NCBI GenBank assembly: GCA_031549905.1
Contig: JAVBPC010000004.1
Span: 1-51,275, forward strand
Length of the DNA stretch: 51,275 bases
Reading direction: 5' to 3'
From: Avichristensenella sp031549905
GTDB taxonomy: Bacteria; Bacillota; Clostridia; Christensenellales; Aristaeellaceae
Below, one piece after another: positions 33,560-42,595 of the stretch (its first letter is position 1; every line of letters begins with the position of its first letter). Made by a program: the position numbers and the translations under genes. The notes below the pieces were generated by a model. That model did not search any database and had not been told where the DNA came from. It saw nothing but the letters and a program-made list of their open reading frames with translations.

Positions 33560-33806
33560 GATGTTGCATCTCCAGCAATTCGCGCCTGAGGCGCGTATTT
33601 TCATCCTGCGCCTTCATCAGTTCATCGGCAATGTTCATCGCCGTCAGCACCGATATCATCGGCTGCGGAAGGCGCGTGGCAAGGGTGAGCTCCTCCATCT
33701 TGCGGTCCACAAATACGGCGACGCGCTTGATGTGCTCCTCAGAATCCACGCCCAGCAATGTATATTCCCGCCCGCCTATGCGGACGGTCGTTTTAGTCTT
33801 TTCCAT
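33540..33806 (-). CDS. zapA: Cell division protein ZapA
   Basis: This 88-residue protein stabilises FtsZ bundles at midcell. The N-terminal strand pair TTVRIGGREYTLLGVDSEEHIKRVA and the following coiled-coil helix match ZapA, and length is typical. zapA next to mutS2 is a common clostridial pairing. It starts nine bases after the cyclophilin gene stop. Confidence 0.9.
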   Translation of the reverse strand: MEKTKTTVRIGGREYTLLGVDSEEHIKRVAVFVDRKMEELTLATRLPQPMISVLTAMNIADELMKAQDENTRLRRELLEMQHHATENP

Positions 33807-33815
33807 GATGATGCC

Positions 33816-34331
33816 TCACAGGCGGCTGGTGGGGTAGTCCTGTCCGTACGTTTCCACGCGGATGGTCTCAATCGCCTGCGGGGCGATGGGCCGGTCGTTC
33901 GGGCCGCTTTTGGTGGAAACGATGCGGTCGGCAGCCTCCATGCCGCTGGTCACACGGCCAAACGCCGCGTAGCCGCCATCCAGATGCGGCGCTTTCGCCA
34001 CCATCACGAAGAACTGTGATCCGGCGCTGTCCGGGTGGCCTGCCCGCGCCATGGAGAGCACGCCCCGGTCATGCTGCACGGGGTTGTTCACGCCGTTCTG
34101 CTTAAACTCGCCCTTGATGTGCCAGCCGGGGCCGCCGGTGCCTCTGCCGTCCGGGTCGCCGCCCTGGATCATGAACCCGGGGATGACGCGGTGGAAGATG
34201 ACGCCGTCGTAAAAGCCGTTGTTGGCCAGATCAATGAAGTTTGCGCAGCTAATCGGCGCGGTCTCGGGGTAAAGCTCCCCGGTCATGACGCCGCCGTCCT
34301 TAAGCGTGATGGTGAAAGTAGGGTTCTGCAT
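33816..34331 (-). CDS. Peptidyl-prolyl cis-trans isomerase, cyclophilin type
   Basis: This 171-residue cytoplasmic isomerase lacks a signal peptide. The active-site signatures are FHRVIPGFMIQGGD, GVLSMARAG and QFFVMVAKAPHLDG. AAGGAGG precedes the ATG at 34331. The 51-base gap from the upstream gene is the largest in the run, so an extra promoter here is possible. Confidence 0.93.
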   Translation of the reverse strand: MQNPTFTITLKDGGVMTGELYPETAPISCANFIDLANNGFYDGVIFHRVIPGFMIQGGDPDGRGTGGPGWHIKGEFKQNGVNNPVQHDRGVLSMARAGHPDSAGSQFFVMVAKAPHLDGGYAAFGRVTSGMEAADRIVSTKSGPNDRPIAPQAIETIRVETYGQDYPTSRL

Positions 34332-34382
34332 TTCAGTATACCTCCTTATTATGAAGAAACTATATTCTATTTGTGAACAAGG

Positions 34383-35348
34383 TTATCCTTTAGGAAGCGC
34401 CGATTTATTCGCCGCCGACCCGCACAAAAACTGCTGGATGTCATGCGCGACCTCGCCGGGGGAAAGCGGCCATCCGCTGCCCAGCAGCGACAGGTAGCTT
34501 TCAAGCAGCGCCTCTGTGATGCGGTGGCGGGCCAGCGTCCACAGGCCCGGCAGCAGTGCGGGCACTGTTGCGCCGCTTCCGTATGGCGAGAAGGAAAGGC
34601 CGTCCTTCGCGATGCGGCGGGATAGATCGGACGCCTGCGGCGGCAGCGGGGGCTGCGCCGGTATTTGCACTACAGGAAGCGACAGTATCTCCGCCACATA
34701 CAGCGCGTCTTCCAGGAAAGGGCCGGAAGGCGCTTCCAGCCACGCAAAGCTTTTCGCTTCCGCTTTGTCCACCGCGCGCATCAGGAACGTGCGCACTTCC
34801 TGGCGGCCTGTCACCCCGCGCGCTGCCAGCAGCGGCCACGCGATGTTCAGGTCGCTTAGCGTATCCAGCCGGATGGATGCGTATAGGCGGTCGTCAATTT
34901 GCGCCGGGGTCTGCTGGATTTCATCAAAAAGATCAACGCGCACAGCCACCTGCGCCAGGTTCGCCATATCCAGCGCATCCAGCGTGTGGTCAAGGCCCTT
35001 GCGCCTGCGCCATGCGCGGCGGGCCTCGGAAAGGCTTCTGTCGCCCATGGCAAGGCCCATCTTTTTCAGCGCCCACAGTGTGGCCTGTGCGGCGTCACTG
35101 ATAGGGGAATGGTTGAGAAACACCGATTGATACACGGCGTCGGCAACTTGGGAAGTGTTGCCTGTTACATCCGTATTGTAGCGAGATGCTTCCTGAAGAA
35201 GCAGCGGAGCGGTCATCAGCGCGTCCACGCCGTTCCCGTGATCATCGGCGATGCGGGGCAGGGTGATTTCCGTATACGGATCATGCGCGGGCGCGCGGCG
35301 CATCGCGGCGCGGATGATCTTTACAAGCTCGTCCCGGCCCGAGATCAC
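34383..35348 (-). CDS. Unknown protein in the recJ-rel-hemZ operon, distantly like uronate isomerase-fold proteins
   Basis: This 321-residue protein is not one I can name. The segment FLNHSPISDAAQATLWALKKMGL followed by RRAWRR, VAVRVDLFDE and DDRLYASIRLD recalls the amidohydrolase-fold, glucuronate-isomerase-like family. The metal-binding histidines expected in that fold are not evident, so it may be a degenerate or non-catalytic relative. GTG at 35348 is preferred because GGAGGG is well spaced for it and it overlaps the hemZ stop by four bases; an upstream ATG at 35363 is the alternative. It occupies the place where hisS often follows hemZ in Clostridia. Confidence 0.6.
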   Translation of the reverse strand: MISGRDELVKIIRAAMRRAPAHDPYTEITLPRIADDHGNGVDALMTAPLLLQEASRYNTDVTGNTSQVADAVYQSVFLNHSPISDAAQATLWALKKMGLAMGDRSLSEARRAWRRRKGLDHTLDALDMANLAQVAVRVDLFDEIQQTPAQIDDRLYASIRLDTLSDLNIAWPLLAARGVTGRQEVRTFLMRAVDKAEAKSFAWLEAPSGPFLEDALYVAEILSLPVVQIPAQPPLPPQASDLSRRIAKDGLSFSPYGSGATVPALLPGLWTLARHRITEALLESYLSLLGSGWPLSPGEVAHDIQQFLCGSAANKSALPKG

Positions 35349-36781
35349 GTCGCATCCCTCCACAGCTGCTGCTTTCGTTTGGTCATGGCATCCACGCGCG
35401 CCAGATAATGGCCGATGTCGCCCACATTGGGCGCGCGCTCAATCCGTACTTCCTTTGCAAACACCCGCTTGGAGATCGCCCCCGCGCCCATCGCCAGGAT
35501 GGAAACGGTTTCCTCCATGATGTCGATGTTGTACAGGCATTCCTTGCCCGGCAGCGCATACGCCACGTTTTCCAGGTTCCCGGCAACGTACTTTTGCCGG
35601 TATAAGTAATATGGACGCATGCCCACCCGGCGCGCTGCCTCGCGACCCGCCTCCACCATCGCCCTGGCAACGTCATCCGAAACCGGCGTGAAGCCAAACT
35701 CGTTGAAGCGGGAGCCGTGCTTCCTTGCCAAGGTGTGAACGGTGATGCTGTCGGGGTGAAGCGCCTCCACCTGCGCCAGCGTGCTTTCAAATGCCGCAAG
35801 ATCTTCGCCCGGCAGCGCCGCGATCAGATCCATGTTGATGTTGTTGAAACCCGCCTGGCGCGCAAGGTAAAACGCGCGGATGGTATCCTCCGCCGTGTGC
35901 GCGCGGCCGATTGTGCGCAGCGTTTCATCGCGCATGGACTGCGGGTTGACGCTGATGCGGGTGACGCCGTTTGCGCGCATCAAACCAAGCTTGTCCCGGT
36001 CGATGGTGTCGGGGCGGCCCGCCTCCACAGTAAATTCGCGAAAGCCCGGGAAGCGCTGGCGCGCGCCTTCCAGCACCTGCGCCAGCGCATCGATGGGCAG
36101 CGCGGTGGGCGTGCCCCCACCGATATACAGCGCGCGGGGCATCAGCCCTTTTTCGCGCACGATGTCCGCCGCGGCGTCCATTTCCATGAACAGCGCCGAC
36201 AGGTACGGCGCGACCTTCTTGCCCTTGCCAATGGCCTCGGCAAAGAAGGAGCAGTATGCGCACCGGGTCGTGCAAAAGGGTATGCCGATGTAAAGATCAA
36301 CCGCGCGCTTCGGCGCGCTGATCAGCCCACGCTGCGCGGAAACGGTCTCCAGCAGCAGATCGGCGCGGCTCTCAGACACATCGTAGGTGTGGATCATGGC
36401 ATTCCGCGCTTCGGCCGGGGGCATACCGCGCGCCAGCCTTTCATAGAAAAGCCGTGTGGGGCGGACACCGGTCAGGCTGCCCCACGTGGGCTGGATGCCG
36501 GTCAGACGGCGCAGCAGGTAATAGCAGCACAGCTTCAGCCCGCGCTTTACGCGCCGCTTATGCTCCCACTTGTCGCCAGCAATGGGCGATGACCAAATAA
36601 ATTTCTCGCCAAGATACGCGCACACATCCTGCGCAAAGCCGCTTGTTTCCGCGTGTAGGTGCGTGAAATCCGCCTCCATCTCGGGCGCTTCCACGATTTC
36701 GGCGTCCGGGTAGAAGATGTGCAGCACCTCCGCAAGGTCGGAAAAGCGCGCGGGCAGGGCAGTGTGCAGGCGGATCGTCAT
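35345..36781 (-). CDS. hemZ: Oxygen-independent coproporphyrinogen III oxidase-like protein HemZ
   Basis: This 478-residue radical SAM protein has the cluster motif FCTTRCAYCSF (C-x3-C-x2-C), GGGTPTAL and the HemN-like barrel (EFTVEAGRPDTI, INMDLIAALPGE). The roughly 150-residue N-terminal extension with LTGVRPTRLFYE is characteristic of HemZ rather than HemN or HemW. The exact reaction of HemZ in anaerobes is uncertain, as many carriers lack a full haem pathway. It overlaps the MBL gene upstream (ATGA) and the unknown gene downstream. Confidence 0.92.
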   Translation of the reverse strand: MTIRLHTALPARFSDLAEVLHIFYPDAEIVEAPEMEADFTHLHAETSGFAQDVCAYLGEKFIWSSPIAGDKWEHKRRVKRGLKLCCYYLLRRLTGIQPTWGSLTGVRPTRLFYERLARGMPPAEARNAMIHTYDVSESRADLLLETVSAQRGLISAPKRAVDLYIGIPFCTTRCAYCSFFAEAIGKGKKVAPYLSALFMEMDAAADIVREKGLMPRALYIGGGTPTALPIDALAQVLEGARQRFPGFREFTVEAGRPDTIDRDKLGLMRANGVTRISVNPQSMRDETLRTIGRAHTAEDTIRAFYLARQAGFNNINMDLIAALPGEDLAAFESTLAQVEALHPDSITVHTLARKHGSRFNEFGFTPVSDDVARAMVEAGREAARRVGMRPYYLYRQKYVAGNLENVAYALPGKECLYNIDIMEETVSILAMGAGAISKRVFAKEVRIERAPNVGDIGHYLARVDAMTKRKQQLWRDAT

Positions 36782-37374
36782 CCAAAGTGCCGCCTTTCAT
36801 CAGCGATGGTGGTTTCCTGGCCGTGTCCGGGGTAGACGGTGATGCCGCCATCCATGGATAACAGCTTTGCCAGCGACGCGGCCAGCAGGTCCGCATCCCC
36901 GCCGGGGAAGTCGGTGCGCCCGATGCCCATCCGAAACAGCGTATCGCCCGTAAACAGCAGGTCGCCCACCTGGAAGCAGCAGCTGCCCCCAGTGTGCCCG
37001 GGCGTATGGATCACGTTCAGCGTAATGCCCGCGACGGTCATCTCGCCCTCTTCCATGCAGAAATCCGGTTCGCCCTGCGTTTGCGGGCCGCCGACCATCG
37101 CCGCCAAACTTAGGTTGGGGTTGGTAAGCATCTGCGCGTCCTGCTCATGGATGAACACAGGCGCATCCTCGCTGCGCAGCGCGGCCACCGCGCCGATGTG
37201 GTCAATATGCCCGTGCGTCAGCAGAATGCCGGAAAGCGCGCGGTTTCCCAGCGCCATCAGGATCATTTCCGATTCCGCGCCGGGATCGATCACCAGCGCG
37301 TCATCGCGGCTTGGGTCATAGACCACATACGCATTCGCCTGCATATCCCCAACTGCTACTTGCATTACTTCCAT
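36778..37374 (-). CDS. Metallo-beta-lactamase-fold hydrolase, glyoxalase II-like
   Basis: This 198-residue protein has the zinc motif THGHIDH (His54, His56, Asp58, His59), followed by HTPGHTGGS and FTGDTLFRMGIGRTDFPGGD, which place it with the short glyoxalase II-like hydrolases (YqgX/YcbL type). It probably hydrolyses a thioester; the substrate is not established. It starts four bases after dtd and overlaps hemZ by four. Confidence 0.92.
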   Translation of the reverse strand: MEVMQVAVGDMQANAYVVYDPSRDDALVIDPGAESEMILMALGNRALSGILLTHGHIDHIGAVAALRSEDAPVFIHEQDAQMLTNPNLSLAAMVGGPQTQGEPDFCMEEGEMTVAGITLNVIHTPGHTGGSCCFQVGDLLFTGDTLFRMGIGRTDFPGGDADLLAASLAKLLSMDGGITVYPGHGQETTIADERRHFG

Positions 37375-37378
37375 TCTG

Positions 37379-37828
37379 TCAAAACCCTTTCTTGCTATCC
37401 AGCAGGATGGTCACCGGCCCGTCGTTCACCAGCGCGACCTCCATGTGCGCCTGGAACACGCCCGTTTCCACCCGAATCCCCGCCTGCCGCAGCATTTCCA
37501 CAAACCCCTCGTACAGGGGGATGGCGGTTTCGGGCCGCGCCGCGCCGGAAAAGCTGGGCCTGCGCCCGTGGCGGGCATCGCCCAGCAAGGTAAACTGTGA
37601 CACCGCCAGCACCGCGCCGGATACATCCTGAACGCTCAGATTCATTTTCTCCTGTTCATCCTCGAACACGCGCAGCCCCGCCACCTTGTCCGCGATGTAG
37701 CGCGCGTCCTTTTCCGTGTCGCCCTCGGAAACGCCCAGCAGCACCAGGAAGCCCCTGTCAACCGCGCCGACCACCGCGCCCTCTACCGTAACCGATGCGC
37801 TGGATACGCGCTGCACAACCGCCCTCAT
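37379..37828 (-). CDS. dtd: D-aminoacyl-tRNA deacylase
   Basis: This 149-residue enzyme frees tRNA from mischarged D-amino acids and glycine. The two active-site signatures are present: SQFTLLGDARHGRRPSF, and NDGPVT (the Gly-cisPro pair) near the C-terminus. The start overlaps the rel stop by one base. rel-dtd adjacency is widely conserved in Bacillota. Confidence 0.95.
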   Translation of the reverse strand: MRAVVQRVSSASVTVEGAVVGAVDRGFLVLLGVSEGDTEKDARYIADKVAGLRVFEDEQEKMNLSVQDVSGAVLAVSQFTLLGDARHGRRPSFSGAARPETAIPLYEGFVEMLRQAGIRVETGVFQAHMEVALVNDGPVTILLDSKKGF

Positions 37829-40017
37829 TATTCCTGCTCCCTAAACACTGAAATGATATCCGAGCGCTTCTTTAGCTGCTTGATGACCTTATCCAGCTGC
37901 GCGCGGCTTTGTATTTGCACCGTCAGCGATATGGTCGCCGTGCCGTCCTTGTGTGCCTTTGCGGTGACGGCCTCTATCGGGGTTTCCATGCTGGCAATCA
38001 GCACGGCAAGGTCGCCCAGCAGCCCATCGTGGTCGTACGCCACGATTTTGACGCCCACGGCAAACTCCGACTCCGCGTTGGCGCTCCAGCTGACCTCTAC
38101 CATCCGCTCCCTTTCGGAGTTGATGGCGTTGAGGCAGTCCGCCTTGTGCACGGTAACGCCGCGCCCGCGCGTGATGTAGCCGATGATTTCATCGCCCGGC
38201 ACGGGGTTGCAGCAGCGCGCGTAGCGCACCAGCATGCCGGGTTCGCCCGCCATGTATACGCCGTGGCTTTCCGCCATGCGCTGGCGCTTTTGGTTTTCCT
38301 CATCGCTGTGCGGCTCCGGCGGGGGAGGCGGCGCGGCGGGCTTTTCAAGCGCGCGCTGCTCCGCCATCAGGCGGGAGATCACGCTGGTGGCGCTCATCGC
38401 GCCAAAGCCCACGGAAGAATATATGTCCTCCAGATCCAAAAAACCGTGCTTGCGCAGCATAGGCTCGATGAATTCCGGCTTTGTTAAGCTTGACAGCGGG
38501 ATGGCGTTGCGCTGGGATTCTCTTTCAAGCATCGTGCGGCCAAGCTCGATGTTCTCGCTTTTCAGTTCCCGCTTGAACCACTGGCGTATTTTCGTCTTGG
38601 CCTGCGTGGTATTGACGATCTTCATCCAGTCGCGGCTGGGGCCCTTCGATGCGGAGGAAGTCAGAATCTCCACAAAATCGCCGGTGTTCAGTTCCTTATC
38701 CAGCGTGACGATCCTGCTGTTGATCTTGGCGCCGATGCACTTGTTGCCGACCGCGCTGTGGATGCGGTACGCAAAATCCAGCGGTGTGGCGCCCTTTGGC
38801 AGGTTGATGATGTCGCCCTTGGGCGTGAACACGAACACCTCATCCTGGAACAGGTCCACCTTCAGCAAATCGATGAACTCGCGGGCATCCTTTGCCTCAT
38901 TTTGCCAGTCAAGGATCTGACGCAGCCAGTACAGCTTTTCGTCCAATTCGCCGGCGGCTTGCTTGCCTTCTTTGTAGCGCCAGTGCGCCGCGATGCCGAA
39001 CTCCGCGATGCGGTGCATCTCGTGCGTGCGAATCTGCACCTCAAACGGCTGGCCGTTCTGGCCCACCACCGTGGTGTGCAGCGATTTGTACAGGTTGGCC
39101 TTGGGGGTGGAAATGTAATCTTTGAAACGGCCCGGAACCTGCCGCCAAAGCGTGTGCACAAGGCCCAGCACGGCATAGCAGTCCGGCACGGTATCGACGA
39201 TAACACGGATGGCAATCAGGTCGTAAATCTGCTCAAACGGGATTTTTTGCAGCTCCATCTTGCGGTAGATGCTGTAAAAATGCTTGGGGCGTCCGTCCAC
39301 GACGAAGTTGATGCCCATCCCGGTGATTTCGCGGCGCAGCTCCGCCATAACGATTTTGAGGGATGTCTCGCGCTCAGTGCGCTTCATGCCGACCATGCGG
39401 GACAGTTCCTGGTACTTTTCCGGCTCCAGGTATTGGAAAGCCAGGTCCTCCAGCTGTGATTTGATCGAGTACACGCCCAGCCGGTGTGCCAGCGGCGCAT
39501 ATATTTCCAGCGTTTCGCGCGCGATCGCGACCTGCCTGTCGCGTGCCTGGTACTTGAGCGTGCGCATGTTGTGCAGGCGGTCCGCCAGCTTGATGATGAC
39601 CACGCGGATATCCTTGGACATCGCCAGGATCATCTTGCGCAGGCTCTCGGCCTGCTGTTCCTCGCGGGAGGTGAAATCCAGCCGCGTCAGCTTTGTCACG
39701 CCGTCTACCAGCTGGGCCACATCCTGGCCAAACTCTCGGCTGAGCTTTTCGTAGTTGATTGACGGGCAGTCCTCCAGGATATCGTGCATCAGCCCGGCGG
39801 CGATCGTCGCGCCGTCCATCATCAGTTCCGCAAGTGTGGATGCCACGGCCACCGGATGCATGAAGTACGGCTCGCCCGATTTGCGCTTTTGCCCCTCATG
39901 CGCTTTTTCCGCAAAATGCCATGCCCGCTCCACCAGGTCGGCGTTTTCCTGGTTATGATAGCGTACGACGCACGCTTTAAGCTCTTCCAGCGTCATGCTG
40001 CGCGTGGGCTTTGTCAT
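37828..40017 (-). CDS. rel: Bifunctional (p)ppGpp synthetase/hydrolase Rel
   Basis: This 729-residue protein makes and degrades the stringent-response alarmone. The hydrolase domain is intact, with His54 (YFMHPVAVA) and the His78-Asp79 pair (GLMHDILED). The synthetase domain has GRPKHFYSIYRKM and the EQIYDLIAIRVIV loop. TGS (FVFTPKGDIINLPKG), a zinc-finger-like ARCCNPVPGD region and a C-terminal ACT domain follow. All parts are present, so it is a long-form ribosome-associated Rel. GGAGG precedes the ATG, which overlaps the recJ stop by four bases. Confidence 0.97.
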   Translation of the reverse strand: MTKPTRSMTLEELKACVVRYHNQENADLVERAWHFAEKAHEGQKRKSGEPYFMHPVAVASTLAELMMDGATIAAGLMHDILEDCPSINYEKLSREFGQDVAQLVDGVTKLTRLDFTSREEQQAESLRKMILAMSKDIRVVIIKLADRLHNMRTLKYQARDRQVAIARETLEIYAPLAHRLGVYSIKSQLEDLAFQYLEPEKYQELSRMVGMKRTERETSLKIVMAELRREITGMGINFVVDGRPKHFYSIYRKMELQKIPFEQIYDLIAIRVIVDTVPDCYAVLGLVHTLWRQVPGRFKDYISTPKANLYKSLHTTVVGQNGQPFEVQIRTHEMHRIAEFGIAAHWRYKEGKQAAGELDEKLYWLRQILDWQNEAKDAREFIDLLKVDLFQDEVFVFTPKGDIINLPKGATPLDFAYRIHSAVGNKCIGAKINSRIVTLDKELNTGDFVEILTSSASKGPSRDWMKIVNTTQAKTKIRQWFKRELKSENIELGRTMLERESQRNAIPLSSLTKPEFIEPMLRKHGFLDLEDIYSSVGFGAMSATSVISRLMAEQRALEKPAAPPPPPEPHSDEENQKRQRMAESHGVYMAGEPGMLVRYARCCNPVPGDEIIGYITRGRGVTVHKADCLNAINSERERMVEVSWSANAESEFAVGVKIVAYDHDGLLGDLAVLIASMETPIEAVTAKAHKDGTATISLTVQIQSRAQLDKVIKQLKKRSDIISVFREQE

Positions 40018-42308
40018 GTCTGTTCCTCCTGTCCGCGCATGCGGGCATTTTGCAAGATGGCGCTATCGGAAAGGCTGCACTTGCCGGCAGGCAGCACGGA
40101 TGCTTCAAAGGGGATCGGCTGGTAGTGGATCAGCCGCAGTTCCTGAAATGCCAGCAGCGACAGGCGGACGGCGGCTTTCGCCATGCCTGCGGCCTCCGCC
40201 AGCGCGCTTTCCGACTGGAAGCGGCCGCGCCCGTCGCGTATCGTGCGGTACAGGCCGCGCATGTCGTCGTCGCTGGGCAGGATGCGGGACAGCGCGCCCA
40301 CTGTTAGCGCCTCATCCAGCGCAAAGTGGCGCGGATAGCCTTCCGCGGCATCCTGATCCGGCATGGCGCACAGCGTGTTAAAGTGGCGCAGGTCGCGCGG
40401 CTTGCCAAAGCAGTAGTCGACCCTGGCGGAAAGGCCCATTTCCCGCAGCAGGTTCACCCAGTGCAGCGCGCCCTCCCGGGTGGAAACGGTCAGCAGCGTT
40501 CCCTGGCAGGAGGCGGTCAGTGCATCCCTGATCATCGCCTTCAGCGCGTTTTCCGGCGGGGGCGATTCCCACTTGGGCGCGGTCAGCAGGTAGCGGTCGA
40601 AGTCGTCCGCATTGGAATCGCATGCCTTTTCAAACGCGTCCGCGGGCGCGTGCGGCAGGATGCGGCTGATCTCGCACTGCGCGCTTTTCTTGCCCAGGAA
40701 TTCGCTCATCGTGGGGGAAAACAGCGCATCAATGGTGTCCGCCATATCATCCAGCCGCGAACCCTGCCCGAACGCGATGCCATCCACCGCCACACTGCCC
40801 TGCAGCAGGCGCAGCTTCAGGTGCTTGCCCATCTGGCCCACGCCGCGCGCCTCCAGCACGCGCGCGCCAGACAGCCGGAATACCGGCGCGGGGTTGCCAA
40901 ACCCGGTGGGGGCAAGGAAGGCAAGCTGCTCCACCAGCGTCAGCGACACTTCGGACAGCGGCAAATCCAAATCATACTGCGCGGCGGGAACGAACGCGTC
41001 CGGTTCGGCAATTTCAGTGATGGCAGCGCGCAGCCTTTCGCGCAGCGCCGGAAGGTTCTCCGCAGGCATCGTGACGCCCGCCGCCTGCGCGTGGCCGCCA
41101 AAGCGGGTAAATAAGTCCTGGCACATCGTCAGCGCGCGGTGTATGTTGACGCCGGGGATGGACCGCGCCGACCCCGTGATCACCCCGTCCGTTTCGGACA
41201 GCACCAGCGTGGGCCAGCCGTACTTTTCCACCATGCGCGACGCCACCAAGCCTACCACGCCCGTGTTCCAGCCCTGCCCCAGCACGATGACCGCGCGGTC
41301 TTGCAGGAAGTCAACATTTTCCAGCACCCAGCTATCAGCTTGCACCAGAATTTCCTGTTCCATGCGCTGGCGAAGCGCGTTCTCTTCATTTAATGCGGCT
41401 GCGATGGTTTCCGCTTCAACCGGATCATCCGTCATCAGCATCGTGACCGCGCGGCCCGCGTCATCCAGGCGGCCGCCCGCGTTGATCCTGGGGCCCAGCT
41501 GGAAGCCCAGATGCCCCGCCGTGATCACCTTGCCGGAAAGCCCCGCCACCTGCGCCAGCGCTTTTAGCCCGGCGCGGCGCGTGCTTTGCATGCGCTGCAG
41601 GCCAAGGTATACGATGGCGCGGTTTTCGCCAAGCAGCGGTACGAGGTCGGCCACGGTGGCCAGCGCGGCCAGCTCCAGCAGCGGCTCAATATCCGGCAGG
41701 CCGAACAGCGCGTGCGCAAGCTTCAGCGCCACGCCCGCGCCGCACAGGCGGCGGAACGGATAATCGCCCAGCAGCGGGTTTAGAATGGCAATCGCTTCGG
41801 GCAGCTGCGCTGGCGGCTCGTGGTGGTCGGTGATGATCAGATCCAGCGACAGCTCGCGGCACAGGCGCGCCTCTTCCAGCGAAGTGATGCCGCAGTCCAC
41901 CGTGATCAGCAGCGATGCCTGCCGGGCGAGCCTCCGCACGGCGTCGGCGTTGAGGCCGTAGCCCTCCCTATGGCGGGAGGGGATGTACCAATCGCACCTG
42001 GCGCCGTGGGTTTTGAGCGCCTCCACCAGCAGGGCGGCGGCGCACACGCCATCCACATCGTAATCGCCGTATACGACGATCCTTTCCTTGCGGTCGATGG
42101 CCTCAAGCACCCTATCCACCGCCACATCCATCTGGCGCAGCAGGTAGGGGTTGTGCAGCTGATCCGGCGATGGGTACAGGAACGCCTCGGCATCATCCGC
42201 CGTGGTTACGCCGCGCGCCCAAAGCACCCGCGCCAAAACCTCCGGCAGGCCGGCCTCCAGCAGCGGGGTAGGGGTTTCATCAGTGATGCGGGGCGTCAGA
42301 CGGATCAT
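40014..42308 (-). CDS. recJ: Single-stranded-DNA exonuclease RecJ
   Basis: This 764-residue 5'-3' exonuclease acts in recombination and repair. The DHH phosphoesterase motifs are seen as VVYGDYDVDGVCAAALL, ITVDCGI and ITDHHEPP, and the DHHA1 domain has GFGNPAPVF and a GGHAQAAG site. The C-terminal 200 residues are the extension typical of Bacillota RecJ. AAGGAGG precedes the ATG at 42308. No promoter is visible in the 32 bases between it and the terminator of the upstream RNA, so transcription probably comes by read-through. Confidence 0.96.
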   Translation of the reverse strand: MIRLTPRITDETPTPLLEAGLPEVLARVLWARGVTTADDAEAFLYPSPDQLHNPYLLRQMDVAVDRVLEAIDRKERIVVYGDYDVDGVCAAALLVEALKTHGARCDWYIPSRHREGYGLNADAVRRLARQASLLITVDCGITSLEEARLCRELSLDLIITDHHEPPAQLPEAIAILNPLLGDYPFRRLCGAGVALKLAHALFGLPDIEPLLELAALATVADLVPLLGENRAIVYLGLQRMQSTRRAGLKALAQVAGLSGKVITAGHLGFQLGPRINAGGRLDDAGRAVTMLMTDDPVEAETIAAALNEENALRQRMEQEILVQADSWVLENVDFLQDRAVIVLGQGWNTGVVGLVASRMVEKYGWPTLVLSETDGVITGSARSIPGVNIHRALTMCQDLFTRFGGHAQAAGVTMPAENLPALRERLRAAITEIAEPDAFVPAAQYDLDLPLSEVSLTLVEQLAFLAPTGFGNPAPVFRLSGARVLEARGVGQMGKHLKLRLLQGSVAVDGIAFGQGSRLDDMADTIDALFSPTMSEFLGKKSAQCEISRILPHAPADAFEKACDSNADDFDRYLLTAPKWESPPPENALKAMIRDALTASCQGTLLTVSTREGALHWVNLLREMGLSARVDYCFGKPRDLRHFNTLCAMPDQDAAEGYPRHFALDEALTVGALSRILPSDDDMRGLYRTIRDGRGRFQSESALAEAAGMAKAAVRLSLLAFQELRLIHYQPIPFEASVLPAGKCSLSDSAILQNARMRGQEEQT

Positions 42309-42340
42309 GGGGCCTCCTTGGCGGGTTTATTCTGCCGTAT

Positions 42341-42386
42341 AAGAAAAGGCAAGAGCCCTTCCGGTTTCGCTGGAGGGGCTCTTGCC
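42341..42386 (-). terminator. Terminator ending the RNA upstream of recJ
   Basis: On the minus strand GGCAAGAGCCCC pairs with a near-complementary GGGCTCTTGCC (42386-42348), followed by TTTTCTT. It lies only 32 bases before the recJ ATG. Confidence 0.85.
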
Positions 42387-42536
42387 AGGCATGGGTCAGA
42401 CGCAAATAGAGCGCAGCCAAACGGCGCAGCGGCGAGTACCCTGCGGGATCATGTGAGCGGTTTGACAAGGCGCGTGCGGCATTCGGCTCTCCCTTTTTTG
42501 CAACTGGCTGAACCATTTGTGATTGTATGACTACAA
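42341..42536 (-). ncRNA. ssrS: Candidate 6S RNA upstream of recJ
   Basis: A strong minus-strand promoter starts an RNA of about 196 bases that ends in a classic terminator and has no convincing reading frame. It can fold into one long, interrupted hairpin, the 6S RNA shape: the closing stem ATGGTTCAG (42516-42508) pairs with CTGACCCAT (42399-42391); then GCAAA with TTTGC, AGAGC with GCTCT, and a distal CAAAC/GTTTG stem near the tip, with unpaired stretches between. 6S RNA binds RNA polymerase in stationary phase. Length and fold fit, but I cannot score it against a model; an attenuating recJ leader is the main alternative. Confidence 0.55.
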
Positions 42537-42542
42537 AAAAGC

Positions 42543-42571
42543 AGTATACACTTTTGTTTCCGGGGCGTCAA
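42543..42571 (-). promoter_or_regulatory. Promoter of the RNA/recJ transcript
   Basis: Minus-strand TTGACG (42571-42566), 17-base spacer, TATACT (42548-42543). Transcription should start near 42536. Confidence 0.85.
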
Positions 42572-42595
42572 GATTCGGGGGGATTTGCAGGCATA

